NCBI GenBank assembly: GCA_964591105.1
Contig: CAZPZR010000016.1
Location: 1 to 31,452, forward strand
Source: CAZPZR01 sp964591105
GTDB lineage: Bacteria > Bacillota > Clostridia > Lachnospirales > Lachnospiraceae
Direction: 5' to 3'
DNA length: 31,452 bases
Positions 23,908 to 31,012 of the stretch are shown one piece after another. Numbering within the stretch: position 1 is the first letter of the stretch; each line of letters starts with the position of its first letter. The notes below the pieces were generated by a model. The model did not search any database and had not been told where the DNA came from. It saw only the letters and a list, made by a program, of their open reading frames with translations. The position numbers were made by a program, and so were the translations under genes.

Positions 23908-24630
23908 TTATTCTACTTCATAAGGACGCATGGCTCCATTCTGAATCAAATACGCTTCCCCACATACTTTTTCTATTCCATCTCTCTGTAAAATGTAACT
24001 GCCATCCACAAGAACGTAGAATGTATGTCCAACACTATCTGGATATGTGATTTCTTCGTAAAGACGTTTTCCATCCAACACATCATCTTTTACTGCTTGA
24101 TAATGTGGTAAAACCATTTTTTTCGTCAACCCAAGTCCCTGAATGAATTTCTCGTATGCTGGATCTGTGCTTTCTCCAGGCATTTCTGGCTGTGCATACA
24201 CAACATCAGCCATGTTCATTGTACCCGCACTGATTCCCATGATAATTCCATCAAAGTTCTGAATCTTTTCTCGCAAGCCAATTTTTTTGAAAAATGCATT
24301 TTGCGTTGGCACATGTCCACCACCCAAGATGATCATGTCAAATGTATCTAATGCAGCTACCATTTCTTCTCCGTTTCGGTCGTCGCACAAGCACATTTCC
24401 TTTACAGGCAATCCAGACGCAACCAATTTTTCTTTAAAAAATTCTGCCATTTCATCGTTTATCTCATATGCATCTGGTGTAGCTGCAATAATCAAGCATC
24501 TTGCATCTTCCTTCCAATCACTTTTCAATTCGTCTACCATCCCATTTGCCGGGTTCAAGCCTGGATATGTCGGTGCTTCGCTGCTTTTATAATCTCCGGT
24601 CGGACTACTTGTCAAATATAGCTTTCTCAT
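23908..24630 (-). CDS. S51 family peptidase (dipeptidase E/cyanophycinase-like)
   Basis: A 240-aa cytosolic serine peptidase or type 1 amidotransferase-like protein. The nucleophile elbow is GISAG (S134), preceded by LGGGHVPTQNAFF (102-114). A probable catalytic histidine is H176 in LPHYQAV. Peptidase E enzymes cut Asp-X dipeptides; cyanophycinase relatives cut beta-Asp-Arg. The short length suits peptidase E. It lies 50 bp after the adenosine-deaminase-like gene on the same strand, and the pair is bracketed by two palindromic repeats. Substrate and any functional link to the neighbour are unknown. Confidence 0.85.
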   Translation of the reverse strand: MRKLYLTSSPTGDYKSSEAPTYPGLNPANGMVDELKSDWKEDARCLIIAATPDAYEINDEMAEFFKEKLVASGLPVKEMCLCDDRNGEEMVAALDTFDMIILGGGHVPTQNAFFKKIGLREKIQNFDGIIMGISAGTMNMADVVYAQPEMPGESTDPAYEKFIQGLGLTKKMVLPHYQAVKDDVLDGKRLYEEITYPDSVGHTFYVLVDGSYILQRDGIEKVCGEAYLIQNGAMRPYEVE

Positions 24631-24680
24631 TTAAGACTTCTCCCTTATAAATACATTTTTATCATTCTGTGGTCAAAACA

Positions 24681-27149
24681 TCACATCTGTGTACCGATAT
24701 TTTCCTGAATCTCATTAATTTTATCAATCACTTCTTCAATCGGCGCATTCAGCGTTACATATCCATCCAGAGAAGCCGCCTTCGCTTTCAGCATTTCTGA
24801 TTTTGGATAAACATAAATCCATGAACGCCCCTTTCCATTTCTTGCCTCTTGAACTAGATTTGCTACTGCAGAATTTCCATCAAATGCAAAGAGTGTACTA
24901 TTTCGGCGTTCGAAAATTTCATAGTTAAATGATTTATAGATTCCCATTTCCTGTGCTTCCGTAGAAATTCTGATTCCTTTTAATTGCACTTTTGAAAGCT
25001 TCTTCATCTGCTTTTCTGTCATAAGTGACGGAACAATACTGTAAATGTCAAATCTATGATTCTGTTCTACCAAATATTTCTCGTGTCCATTTAGTTTGTG
25101 TCCTATCACAAAAAATACTTTTTCTGGATCCAAATTTTCTAAAAGTCCATTTATAATATTTTGATCGCTTTCACTAATTTTTGCTGAGACATTTCCACTC
25201 GTAAAGCTACCACCTGCAATGACTATCGGATATTTGTCCCATGGCAATGGAATTATTTTGTCTTTCAATACCGGGTAGGATGGTTTTTTATCGATTTCAA
25301 ATTTCACATCCTTAATGTCCTCGAATTCCTTTTGAAATTCTTTCATATAGTACTGGTATACCGTCTTCCCACAAAGTGCATTTTCAAATGCTGCTAATTT
25401 TCGGGTGAAATTTTCTGTCTGTCGAGCAACAATTTTTTCTTCCACTGCTCTCATCTTGCAAAATTCATCATCTGTTATTTTCAAGAAATTGGTCAGTGCT
25501 AGCTGTTCGTCAATACTGTCCGTTCCGTACAACCCATAACCATCCGTTCCCATAACACAAGAAATCTCATTTGCCAAATACGTCTTTAACGGATGCTTTT
25601 TCAAATCTATGATATTATTTAAACGCACATTACTGCTTAACTGGAATTCCAATACAACTTCGTGGTCTTTAAGTTTTTCCATTAATTCTTTGCCCAGCTT
25701 GCTCTTAAGGCTTGCACAATAAAGTCCATGCCCAATGCGCATATATGGAAATGCTTGTCCCGGGAGCAGCGCCTCTTCCACCAATTGAATCGTTTTAGAC
25801 ATATTACTTTTAAGCGAATCATTTTCTCCTGCATGAACACGAATCGTCCACTCCTTGTCTTCGCTGGCAATCTTTCTAACAATTTCCTGAATGACGCCTT
25901 TTAATTCTACAATATCATTAATTTCTTCTCCAACAAAATCGCTTCCCACTACATAAGGGTCTTTACATACCACTTTTAATGCCTGCATAGCCTCAGTCAA
26001 ATAGTTGCCCACTGTAATTTCCTGCTTTACCAGCGTCAACGGAATTCTTCTAATCGCTGCTAAGAAACGGATATCCACGCCTGTTTCCTTTTTCACTAAT
26101 GGCAAAATGTGATGGATCTGGTCTAGCATTTTTGCTGCCACTTCTTCTTTTTTCACTAATGTAGTATCACTAATTTCTACATACTTAATATGTCTTTTCT
26201 GATACTCTCTTCCAATCCATAACAGCGTATCTTCATAAAAGGTAATCTGCGCATAATCCTGATTTTTTTGGTCTGCCAACATTTGTTCTAAATAGTTGCA
26301 AATGTCTTTATCTTCAATCTGTTCGTATCCCGCAATCTCAATTTTATAATCTGCTTCTACACCCTTTGTAAATACATAGCGGTATAAATATAGCTTTTCC
26401 AGATTAGTAAATACTGCCTGAGAATCTTTCAAAATAGAAAGCGAATTTCGAATTCGTTTGATATTTTCTGTAGAATTTTCCACATTTCTAAGAATCAAAT
26501 CCGCAAAATTAATAAACGTATGGTCATCTATCCTACGGTCAAGATATTTTCCAGTTAATCCAGTCAAATCCAAGGTTTGCATCACTTGTTCTCTCTGCTG
26601 TTTCAGAAACGACTGCTGCTCCTCAGATAATGTCAGCTTTAATTTCTTGATATAATATAACGGATAACGAATCTGATGTTTTATCGCCAGTGCAATTAAA
26701 ATATCTGCCGCCAGATTCGCATTTCCATGTGTATGTAAATCCGTAACTAACTTAATCTTCTCTGGAACGTACGATTTTACTAATGTCTCCCTGAAAGAAT
26801 ATTTATAATCCTTCGTCTGACTCATCAATGTTTTCGCAATAGCTGGGATTACAGAATTCACCTGTATTTCCCCATTTGGATAAACATTCGCGATTTTTGT
26901 ACCGTTCAATCTAAAAATATAAACCTTTTGTCCATCCCCTTTGATGTAGCATGGAATTTCCCCCGCAATCACCGTTTTTCCTTGCCAGGTTGTTGTTTGC
27001 TGCCCTGTAATATTTGCCAGATTATTAATCATATTGTCCGTTCTATGATTCATGGCAAATATTTTATAAAACAACTCTCCATTCTCCATATCTAGCAAGA
27101 CTACGATATCTTTTTCCTTGTCTAAATAAAATTTTCCAAAATTCCCCAT
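24681..27149 (-). CDS. Large adenosine-deaminase-like protein with C-terminal Rossmann-like domain
   Basis: An 822-aa protein. Residues about 1-125 are unrecognised and beta-rich. Residues about 130-600 follow the adenosine deaminase metal-hydrolase order: HTH metal pair (H139, H141 in DLHTHGN), VHAGEN (H439, E442), RIGHG (H474), SSNVRL (505-510) and GTDGYG (D536), so the zinc and catalytic residues appear intact. Between the HTH pair and HAGEN it has a much longer insert than housekeeping enzymes (about 340 aa). Residues about 638-815 look like a Rossmann/SLOG-type nucleotide-binding domain (YPIVIAGGSFTSGN...FAFDGNSAVANLVQEA); this part is uncertain. The ATG at 27149, four bases after GGAGG, is preferred to 27170, which lies inside the palindrome. 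Defence or nucleotide-signal functions are possible; deamination of free adenosine is the simplest alternative. Confidence 0.75.
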   Translation of the reverse strand: MGNFGKFYLDKEKDIVVLLDMENGELFYKIFAMNHRTDNMINNLANITGQQTTTWQGKTVIAGEIPCYIKGDGQKVYIFRLNGTKIANVYPNGEIQVNSVIPAIAKTLMSQTKDYKYSFRETLVKSYVPEKIKLVTDLHTHGNANLAADILIALAIKHQIRYPLYYIKKLKLTLSEEQQSFLKQQREQVMQTLDLTGLTGKYLDRRIDDHTFINFADLILRNVENSTENIKRIRNSLSILKDSQAVFTNLEKLYLYRYVFTKGVEADYKIEIAGYEQIEDKDICNYLEQMLADQKNQDYAQITFYEDTLLWIGREYQKRHIKYVEISDTTLVKKEEVAAKMLDQIHHILPLVKKETGVDIRFLAAIRRIPLTLVKQEITVGNYLTEAMQALKVVCKDPYVVGSDFVGEEINDIVELKGVIQEIVRKIASEDKEWTIRVHAGENDSLKSNMSKTIQLVEEALLPGQAFPYMRIGHGLYCASLKSKLGKELMEKLKDHEVVLEFQLSSNVRLNNIIDLKKHPLKTYLANEISCVMGTDGYGLYGTDSIDEQLALTNFLKITDDEFCKMRAVEEKIVARQTENFTRKLAAFENALCGKTVYQYYMKEFQKEFEDIKDVKFEIDKKPSYPVLKDKIIPLPWDKYPIVIAGGSFTSGNVSAKISESDQNIINGLLENLDPEKVFFVIGHKLNGHEKYLVEQNHRFDIYSIVPSLMTEKQMKKLSKVQLKGIRISTEAQEMGIYKSFNYEIFERRNSTLFAFDGNSAVANLVQEARNGKGRSWIYVYPKSEMLKAKAASLDGYVTLNAPIEEVIDKINEIQENIGTQM

Positions 27150-27167
27150 ATTTCCTCCGATTATTAG

Positions 27168-27241
27168 CACTTTAGGACGTAGCCTTTTTGAAAAAGGCTA
27201 CGTCCTAAAGTGAAAAATGCCGTGTACCCATTTGACGCAAA
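27168..27241. repeat. Palindromic repeat element, right copy
   Basis: Arms at 27168-27189 and 27191-27212, identical to the left copy and in the same orientation, judged by the tail AAAAATGCCGTGTACC. It lies between the PH-like gene and the adenosine-deaminase-like gene, ending 19 bp before the latter's ATG, so its RNA hairpin sits immediately upstream of the Shine-Dalgarno sequence. Confidence 0.9.
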
Positions 27242-27271
27242 AAGAAACTTATTCGTTTCATCCCTGTTTTT

Positions 27272-27646
27272 TTACAACGCGTAACTTCCGATAATTTGTC
27301 CAATTCGAACAATATCACTTCGTCCAGTAAATTCGAATTTGACCTTTCCAAGCCCGCTAAAGTACATCTCCAGTTCGCTATCCAAATCAAGAACGCCTGA
27401 GGTTTCAACTGAAAATGCTGATATTTTCGCATATGGCAATGATGTGAAATCTTTTTTCTTTCCGGTCATTCCTTGCACATTCACTGCAATAACACGTTTG
27501 TCCGTAAAGACAACATAGTCGCGTATCCCTTTGTACGCACTAATCACTTCTTCTGACGGAATCAAAAGTAATTCAATGTCTTTTAGTATTGAATCTGGAT
27601 TTACTTGCTTCAGTTTGAAAAAAGTACCGTTCGTAAAATCAATCAT
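27272..27646 (-). CDS. Small PH-domain-like protein
   Basis: A 124-aa protein without signal peptide or membrane segment. The central part (LLIPSEEVISAYKGIRDYVVFTDKRVIAVNVQGMTGKKKDFTSLPYAKISAFSVE, with gaps) has the pattern of bacterial PH domains: 'tdkRvi' strand, 'G..gkk.....ipy.kI..fsve' and a C-terminal helix (RIGQIIGSYAL). The function is unknown. It has its own promoter and does not appear to belong to the cas operon that ends 115 bp upstream. Confidence 0.75.
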   Translation of the reverse strand: MIDFTNGTFFKLKQVNPDSILKDIELLLIPSEEVISAYKGIRDYVVFTDKRVIAVNVQGMTGKKKDFTSLPYAKISAFSVETSGVLDLDSELEMYFSGLGKVKFEFTGRSDIVRIGQIIGSYAL

Positions 27647-27681
27647 GATTCTTACCCTCTTTCTGTTATTTCTCTATCTCC

Positions 27682-27710
27682 ACTATACTATGTATGTTTG
27701 TTTAGCACAA
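27682..27710 (-). promoter_or_regulatory. Sigma-A promoter of the PH-like gene
   Basis: Minus strand TTGTGC (27705-27710), 17-nt spacer, TATAGT (27682-27687); predicted start near 27675, about 30 nt before the ATG. Confidence 0.6.
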
Positions 27711-27761
27711 TATGTTATCTTTCTACTTCCAAGTTAAAAAGGATAGAATCATCACTCAGTT

Positions 27762-28052
27762 TTATAGAATCAATGGCTGATCAACTGGAATCCCCCGATC
27801 CACTCCTACATGTTCGACTTTTGTTTCATACTTGTTTCCCAAATAGTAATATCGCAAACTATCGACTTCTTTGTCTATGAGATCTCCCAGTATTGATTTA
27901 AGCATTACACATTGAGCCTGATTCACGATGCACTCAAACACAGAATTTTGTACACGCCTCCCATAATTTTCACATTGTTTAGCTACTTTACGTAATCGTG
28001 CTCTCCCAGCTGGAGTTTCTGTATTTACATCATAAGTAATTAGCATCAGCAT
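27762..28052 (-). CDS. cas2: CRISPR-associated endonuclease/integrase subunit Cas2
   Basis: A 96-aa protein with a ferredoxin-like fold. The start MLMLITYDVNTETPAGRARLRKVAKQC has the conserved first-strand Asp (D8). It continues YGRRVQNSVFEC and ends with the strand that includes the family's dimer contacts. This length and the ETPAGRxRLRK pattern are typical of type I-C Cas2. With Cas1 it forms the spacer integration complex. GAGG lies seven bases before the first ATG, so that start is used. It lies 9 bp after cas1 and is the last gene of the adaptation operon. Confidence 0.95.
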   Translation of the reverse strand: MLMLITYDVNTETPAGRARLRKVAKQCENYGRRVQNSVFECIVNQAQCVMLKSILGDLIDKEVDSLRYYYLGNKYETKVEHVGVDRGIPVDQPLIL

Positions 28053-28061
28053 TTCGCCACC

Positions 28062-29093
28062 TCACTTCCACAAAAACACAGGATATCCATCCAGATCACC
28101 TCTAAGATATCTTGCAAGTAGCATCGCCTGCACATATGGTATCATTCCCCATTCCACTTTTTCCTTAAGAAATGGATGTGTAATTGTCTCTTTTTTCTTA
28201 TTTTGCCATTCTATAAGCAATTTTTTTCTCAATTCATCATCCATCAAAACTGCACCATTTTCTTTTCTAGAAAAATTTTTATTGGTTACGATTTTCTTGT
28301 TGATTAACGATAAAACAAAACGATCTGCATATACAGCTCGTAGTTCTTCTATCATATCTAATGCCAACGAAGCTCGTCCTGGTCGTTCTGTATGTAAGCA
28401 TCCTACGTATGGATCAATTCCCACTGTTTCAAGTGCTGATATCATTTGATTAGTAAGTAACGTATAAGTAAATGAAAGCATTGCATTCACATTATCTTGA
28501 GGTGGACGCTTACTTCGTCCATGAAATTGAAAATCTTTCTTCTGTTGAAGAATGAGTTCGTTGAAAACACCAAAATATATGCTTGCAGATTCGCCTTCAT
28601 ATCCTCTAAGCTGATCTTTTGTTTTAGCTTCCTGTATAAGCTTTAAATTCTCTTTCATCGTTTCAGAGGCTTTTTTCACTCGTTCCTCATCAATCTGCAT
28701 GCTATGATCTCTTTTTGCTCTTTCCAACACCCATCTAGCATTATATACTTTTCCGATGATACAATTTTTCGCAATTTCAAGACTAATTTTTTCGTCTTTA
28801 CAACTCATGTATTGTTGTTCTCGCAGCAAAACGTTCCCTTTTGTTTTTCCGGTTACACGAGCTAGAAATTTCCCTTGTGGTGACAAATAGCAAAGTGAAA
28901 CATTTCTTTCTGCACAAGCACCCATGAGGGCTGGACTTGTTCCACGATACCCAAAACAAACAATCCCTTCTAGATTATGTAACGGTACTCTGCCTATTTC
29001 TTTTTTGTCATCATATACAACAACATTTTCACCATCTAATCCTAGATAACTATTTTCAGAGGTCACATACAACGTATTCAATAATTTTTTCAT
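28062..29093 (-). CDS. cas1: CRISPR-associated integrase Cas1 (type I-C like)
   Basis: A 343-aa metal-dependent integrase that inserts spacers at the leader-repeat junction. The catalytic residues are visible: E166 in LRGYEGESA, H234 in CLHTERPGR and acidic D246/E249 in ALDMIEEL. The N-terminal beta domain starts MKKLLNTLYVTSENSYLGLDG. This length and the TLYVT start are typical of type I-C. The 4-bp overlap with cas4 (ATGA) shows translational coupling. No loss of key residues. Confidence 0.96.
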   Translation of the reverse strand: MKKLLNTLYVTSENSYLGLDGENVVVYDDKKEIGRVPLHNLEGIVCFGYRGTSPALMGACAERNVSLCYLSPQGKFLARVTGKTKGNVLLREQQYMSCKDEKISLEIAKNCIIGKVYNARWVLERAKRDHSMQIDEERVKKASETMKENLKLIQEAKTKDQLRGYEGESASIYFGVFNELILQQKKDFQFHGRSKRPPQDNVNAMLSFTYTLLTNQMISALETVGIDPYVGCLHTERPGRASLALDMIEELRAVYADRFVLSLINKKIVTNKNFSRKENGAVLMDDELRKKLLIEWQNKKKETITHPFLKEKVEWGMIPYVQAMLLARYLRGDLDGYPVFLWK

Positions 29094-29755
29094 GGTATTT
29101 CCTCCTCAAGTGATTTGGCAATATAATTAGAAACTGAACTTGTCTTTTCCAAGTTTGGAATGCAAATATCTTTCAGGGAACACGAATTACATGTCTTATT
29201 CTTTCTTACCTTTGGTGTATAACCCCTTTCATAATATTGATGCATCTCTTTCAACATTTTTTCAACTTCTTCTCTAAGCTCTTTTGTAAATATTACCTCT
29301 TCTCTTCGTCTTGTTTCTCCATAAAAGATAGATCCTTCTTCTATTGTTGTTGAAAACATTTCCTCCAGGCACATTGCTTGTGCCATTAGTTGAAGCTTGT
29401 CCTCTTCTGTTATTTTAGGTTTTCCTTTTTTGTATTCTACCGGATATATTGAATACAATCCTCGGTGTCCGAAAAGAGTCACTCCACTTTCGGATTTTTC
29501 AAATTCTACTACATCACATTCTCCGCTAATTCCCAATTTTCTTGAGGAAATAGGGAGTGCTCGCACAACGATTGTATCTTTACGTTTTTCTTTTAAGTAC
29601 GGATCATGTACTTTCTTATGCATTAATTCTCCTACAACAGTATGTACATTTTCCTCCCATTGCTGTTCGATATGAATCAGTGCCCATTGTCTACGGCAAA
29701 ATTTGAAATGTTGTATTCCTGACAACATCAAGTATTCCTCTTCTTTGTACTCCAT
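29090..29755 (-). CDS. cas4: CRISPR-associated exonuclease Cas4
   Basis: A 221-aa RecB-like nuclease that trims and orients prespacers by PAM. The iron-sulfur cysteines are intact: C20 in KFCRRQW, and C189, C192, C198 in CNSCSLKDIC. Nuclease residues: D81 (GECDVVEF) and E107/K109 (YPVEYKKGKP), plus a QLxxQ-like helix. The ATG at 29755 is preferred over the TTG three bases upstream; AAGGA lies seven bases before it. First gene of the cas4-cas1-cas2 operon. In standard type I-C loci cas7 directly precedes cas4; here the preceding genes are the DUF3791/DUF3990 trio. Confidence 0.94.
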   Translation of the reverse strand: MEYKEEEYLMLSGIQHFKFCRRQWALIHIEQQWEENVHTVVGELMHKKVHDPYLKEKRKDTIVVRALPISSRKLGISGECDVVEFEKSESGVTLFGHRGLYSIYPVEYKKGKPKITEEDKLQLMAQAMCLEEMFSTTIEEGSIFYGETRRREEVIFTKELREEVEKMLKEMHQYYERGYTPKVRKNKTCNSCSLKDICIPNLEKTSSVSNYIAKSLEEEIP

Positions 29756-29840
29756 CAAACCATCCTTTTCATCTCAACAATATTTGGAATCTTTACAGCA
29801 GGATTTTATAAATTTTCATTCCGTATTTTTCCCACGGCTG

Positions 29841-30056
29841 TCAACATTCTTCTTCCGCATATTCTTGTTTCAACTCCTCTGCTAAATATGAATCGCTCAT
29901 GCAATGCATATCTGAGATACCATCTCGTATCAATTTGTAAGTTTCAGAATTATAAAAAATATCCAACGCCTCGTCCAATGAGATGCTCTGTTTTTTCGCG
30001 AACAGTGCTATTACGCGGCTATATTTTTTTTGAAGTAAAATTGGATTTGCATTCAC
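29841..30056 (-). CDS. DUF3791-like small protein (downstream copy)
   Basis: A 71-aa helical, probably cytosolic protein. The motif KKQSISLDEALDIFYNSETYKLIRDGISDMHCMSDSYLAEEL (split over about 22-62) is what I know from small proteins paired with DUF3990 genes. It overlaps the DUF3990-type gene by 4 bp (ATGA), so production is coupled. A role as antitoxin or partner of the ART-like protein is inferred from this coupling. The gap to cas4 is 85 bp; within it I see no clear terminator or promoter. Confidence 0.75.
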   Translation of the reverse strand: MNANPILLQKKYSRVIALFAKKQSISLDEALDIFYNSETYKLIRDGISDMHCMSDSYLAEELKQEYAEEEC

Positions 30057-30523
30057 ACTTTTTCACTCCCTTCAAATCGCAAAAGTTTTAATGCATTTTC
30101 TGTACGGAAGCATATTTGTAAATTTGGCTTTTCATACTGTAAACGTTTAATTGCCTCATTCTTATCAATCAATCCATCATAAAATAATTCTATAGTATTA
30201 AATACCCGATCATTGGCAATACCCCCAATCACAAGATCATAATCCGTTGTATCTTTGCCTCTGCGACAATTTAATATAAAATCTAGCCATTCCTCTGAAT
30301 AAGAATCGAATTTTAGTATTTTTAACTTGCTTTCCATTCTTTCATCGTAAACATACTTAGAAATGACAGCATTTTTTCCACGTCGCTTAAATCTACCACA
30401 CCACTTTTCTGCCTGTTCATATAACGGTGTAAGGTAAAAACCACGTCCAAAATCTACGTCCATGCGAGAATGGACCAAATCTGGTTCCGCAATTTCTAAA
30501 TAAGAACCATGATACAGAATCAC
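30053..30523 (-). CDS. DUF3990-type protein, predicted ADP-ribosyltransferase-like
   Basis: A 156-aa protein starting MILYHGSYLEIAEPDL. YHGS (H5) and DFGRGFYLT (Y30) are the first two motifs of an ART-type H-Y-[EQ] active site; LQICFRTENALKLLRF near the C-terminus could supply the third (Q136 or E142). I recognise the family as DUF3990. Its flanks are two small DUF3791-like genes, each overlapping by 4 bp, which is the layout of a toxin with one or two neutralising partners. Toxicity and ADP-ribosylation are inferred. It lies between a CRISPR array and cas4. Confidence 0.78.
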   Translation of the reverse strand: MILYHGSYLEIAEPDLVHSRMDVDFGRGFYLTPLYEQAEKWCGRFKRRGKNAVISKYVYDERMESKLKILKFDSYSEEWLDFILNCRRGKDTTDYDLVIGGIANDRVFNTIELFYDGLIDKNEAIKRLQYEKPNLQICFRTENALKLLRFEGSEKV

Positions 30524-30759
30524 ATCTTCACCCCCTTTTCTTTCATCACTTCAAGCAGTTCCTCCACAATATATTCCTTACTCTGTGTGTGTAAAATATC
30601 GTACTCTGGAATAACATATTCATTTAAAATATTACTTTCCTTAGTAAATATATGATAAATTTTTTCTGCACCTACACCAAGTTTTTCTGCAACATTTTCG
30701 ATACAAAATACCGCGAACTCAAGTTCTCTAACGCTTTTTATTTTCTCATTCAATATCAT
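30520..30759 (-). CDS. DUF3791-family small protein (upstream copy)
   Basis: A 79-aa, probably cytosolic protein. The pattern EFAVFCIENVAEKLGVGAEKIYHIF, then NEYVIPEYDILHTQSKEYIVEEL, is the DUF3791 family as I recall it. It leads the coupled trio (4-bp overlap with the DUF3990-type gene) and has a strong AGGAGG ribosome binding site. It differs in sequence from the second small protein, so the two may bind different surfaces of the ART-like protein. Confidence 0.78.
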   Translation of the reverse strand: MILNEKIKSVRELEFAVFCIENVAEKLGVGAEKIYHIFTKESNILNEYVIPEYDILHTQSKEYIVEELLEVMKEKGVKM

Positions 30760-31012
30760 ATATATTCCCTCCTATCTTTCACTTCTAACTTTGTTAGCTC
30801 TACTGGTTTTAGCAATTTTATCCATTATGAGGTAACAGTAATAACGTAATACTTTCAATACACATTCACATTTTTCACACTCGCATTACACTTTATTCTA
30901 AGTATTATTTTAGTGAATTTCTTACTTATTTCCACAGCCCAATAAATATATAACTTTAATTCTTTCTGGTAAGTATATAAAAATTTTCTTTCACTTTCAA
31001 TTATACATTTAC
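30760..31012. other. AT-rich intergenic region between the CRISPR trailer and the DUF3791 trio
   Basis: About 250 bp without an open frame. It presumably holds the trio's promoter; TTGAAA is present on the minus strand near 30858, but no -10 sits at a convincing distance. CTAAC-TTT-GTTAG (30786-30798) is a small dyad just upstream of the ribosome binding site and could be an operator. I see nothing else. Confidence 0.4.

Noticed and set aside
24681..27149. A RADAR system
   Set aside because: RADAR needs an RdrA-type ATPase beside the deaminase; the neighbour is an S51 peptidase and no ATPase gene is close.
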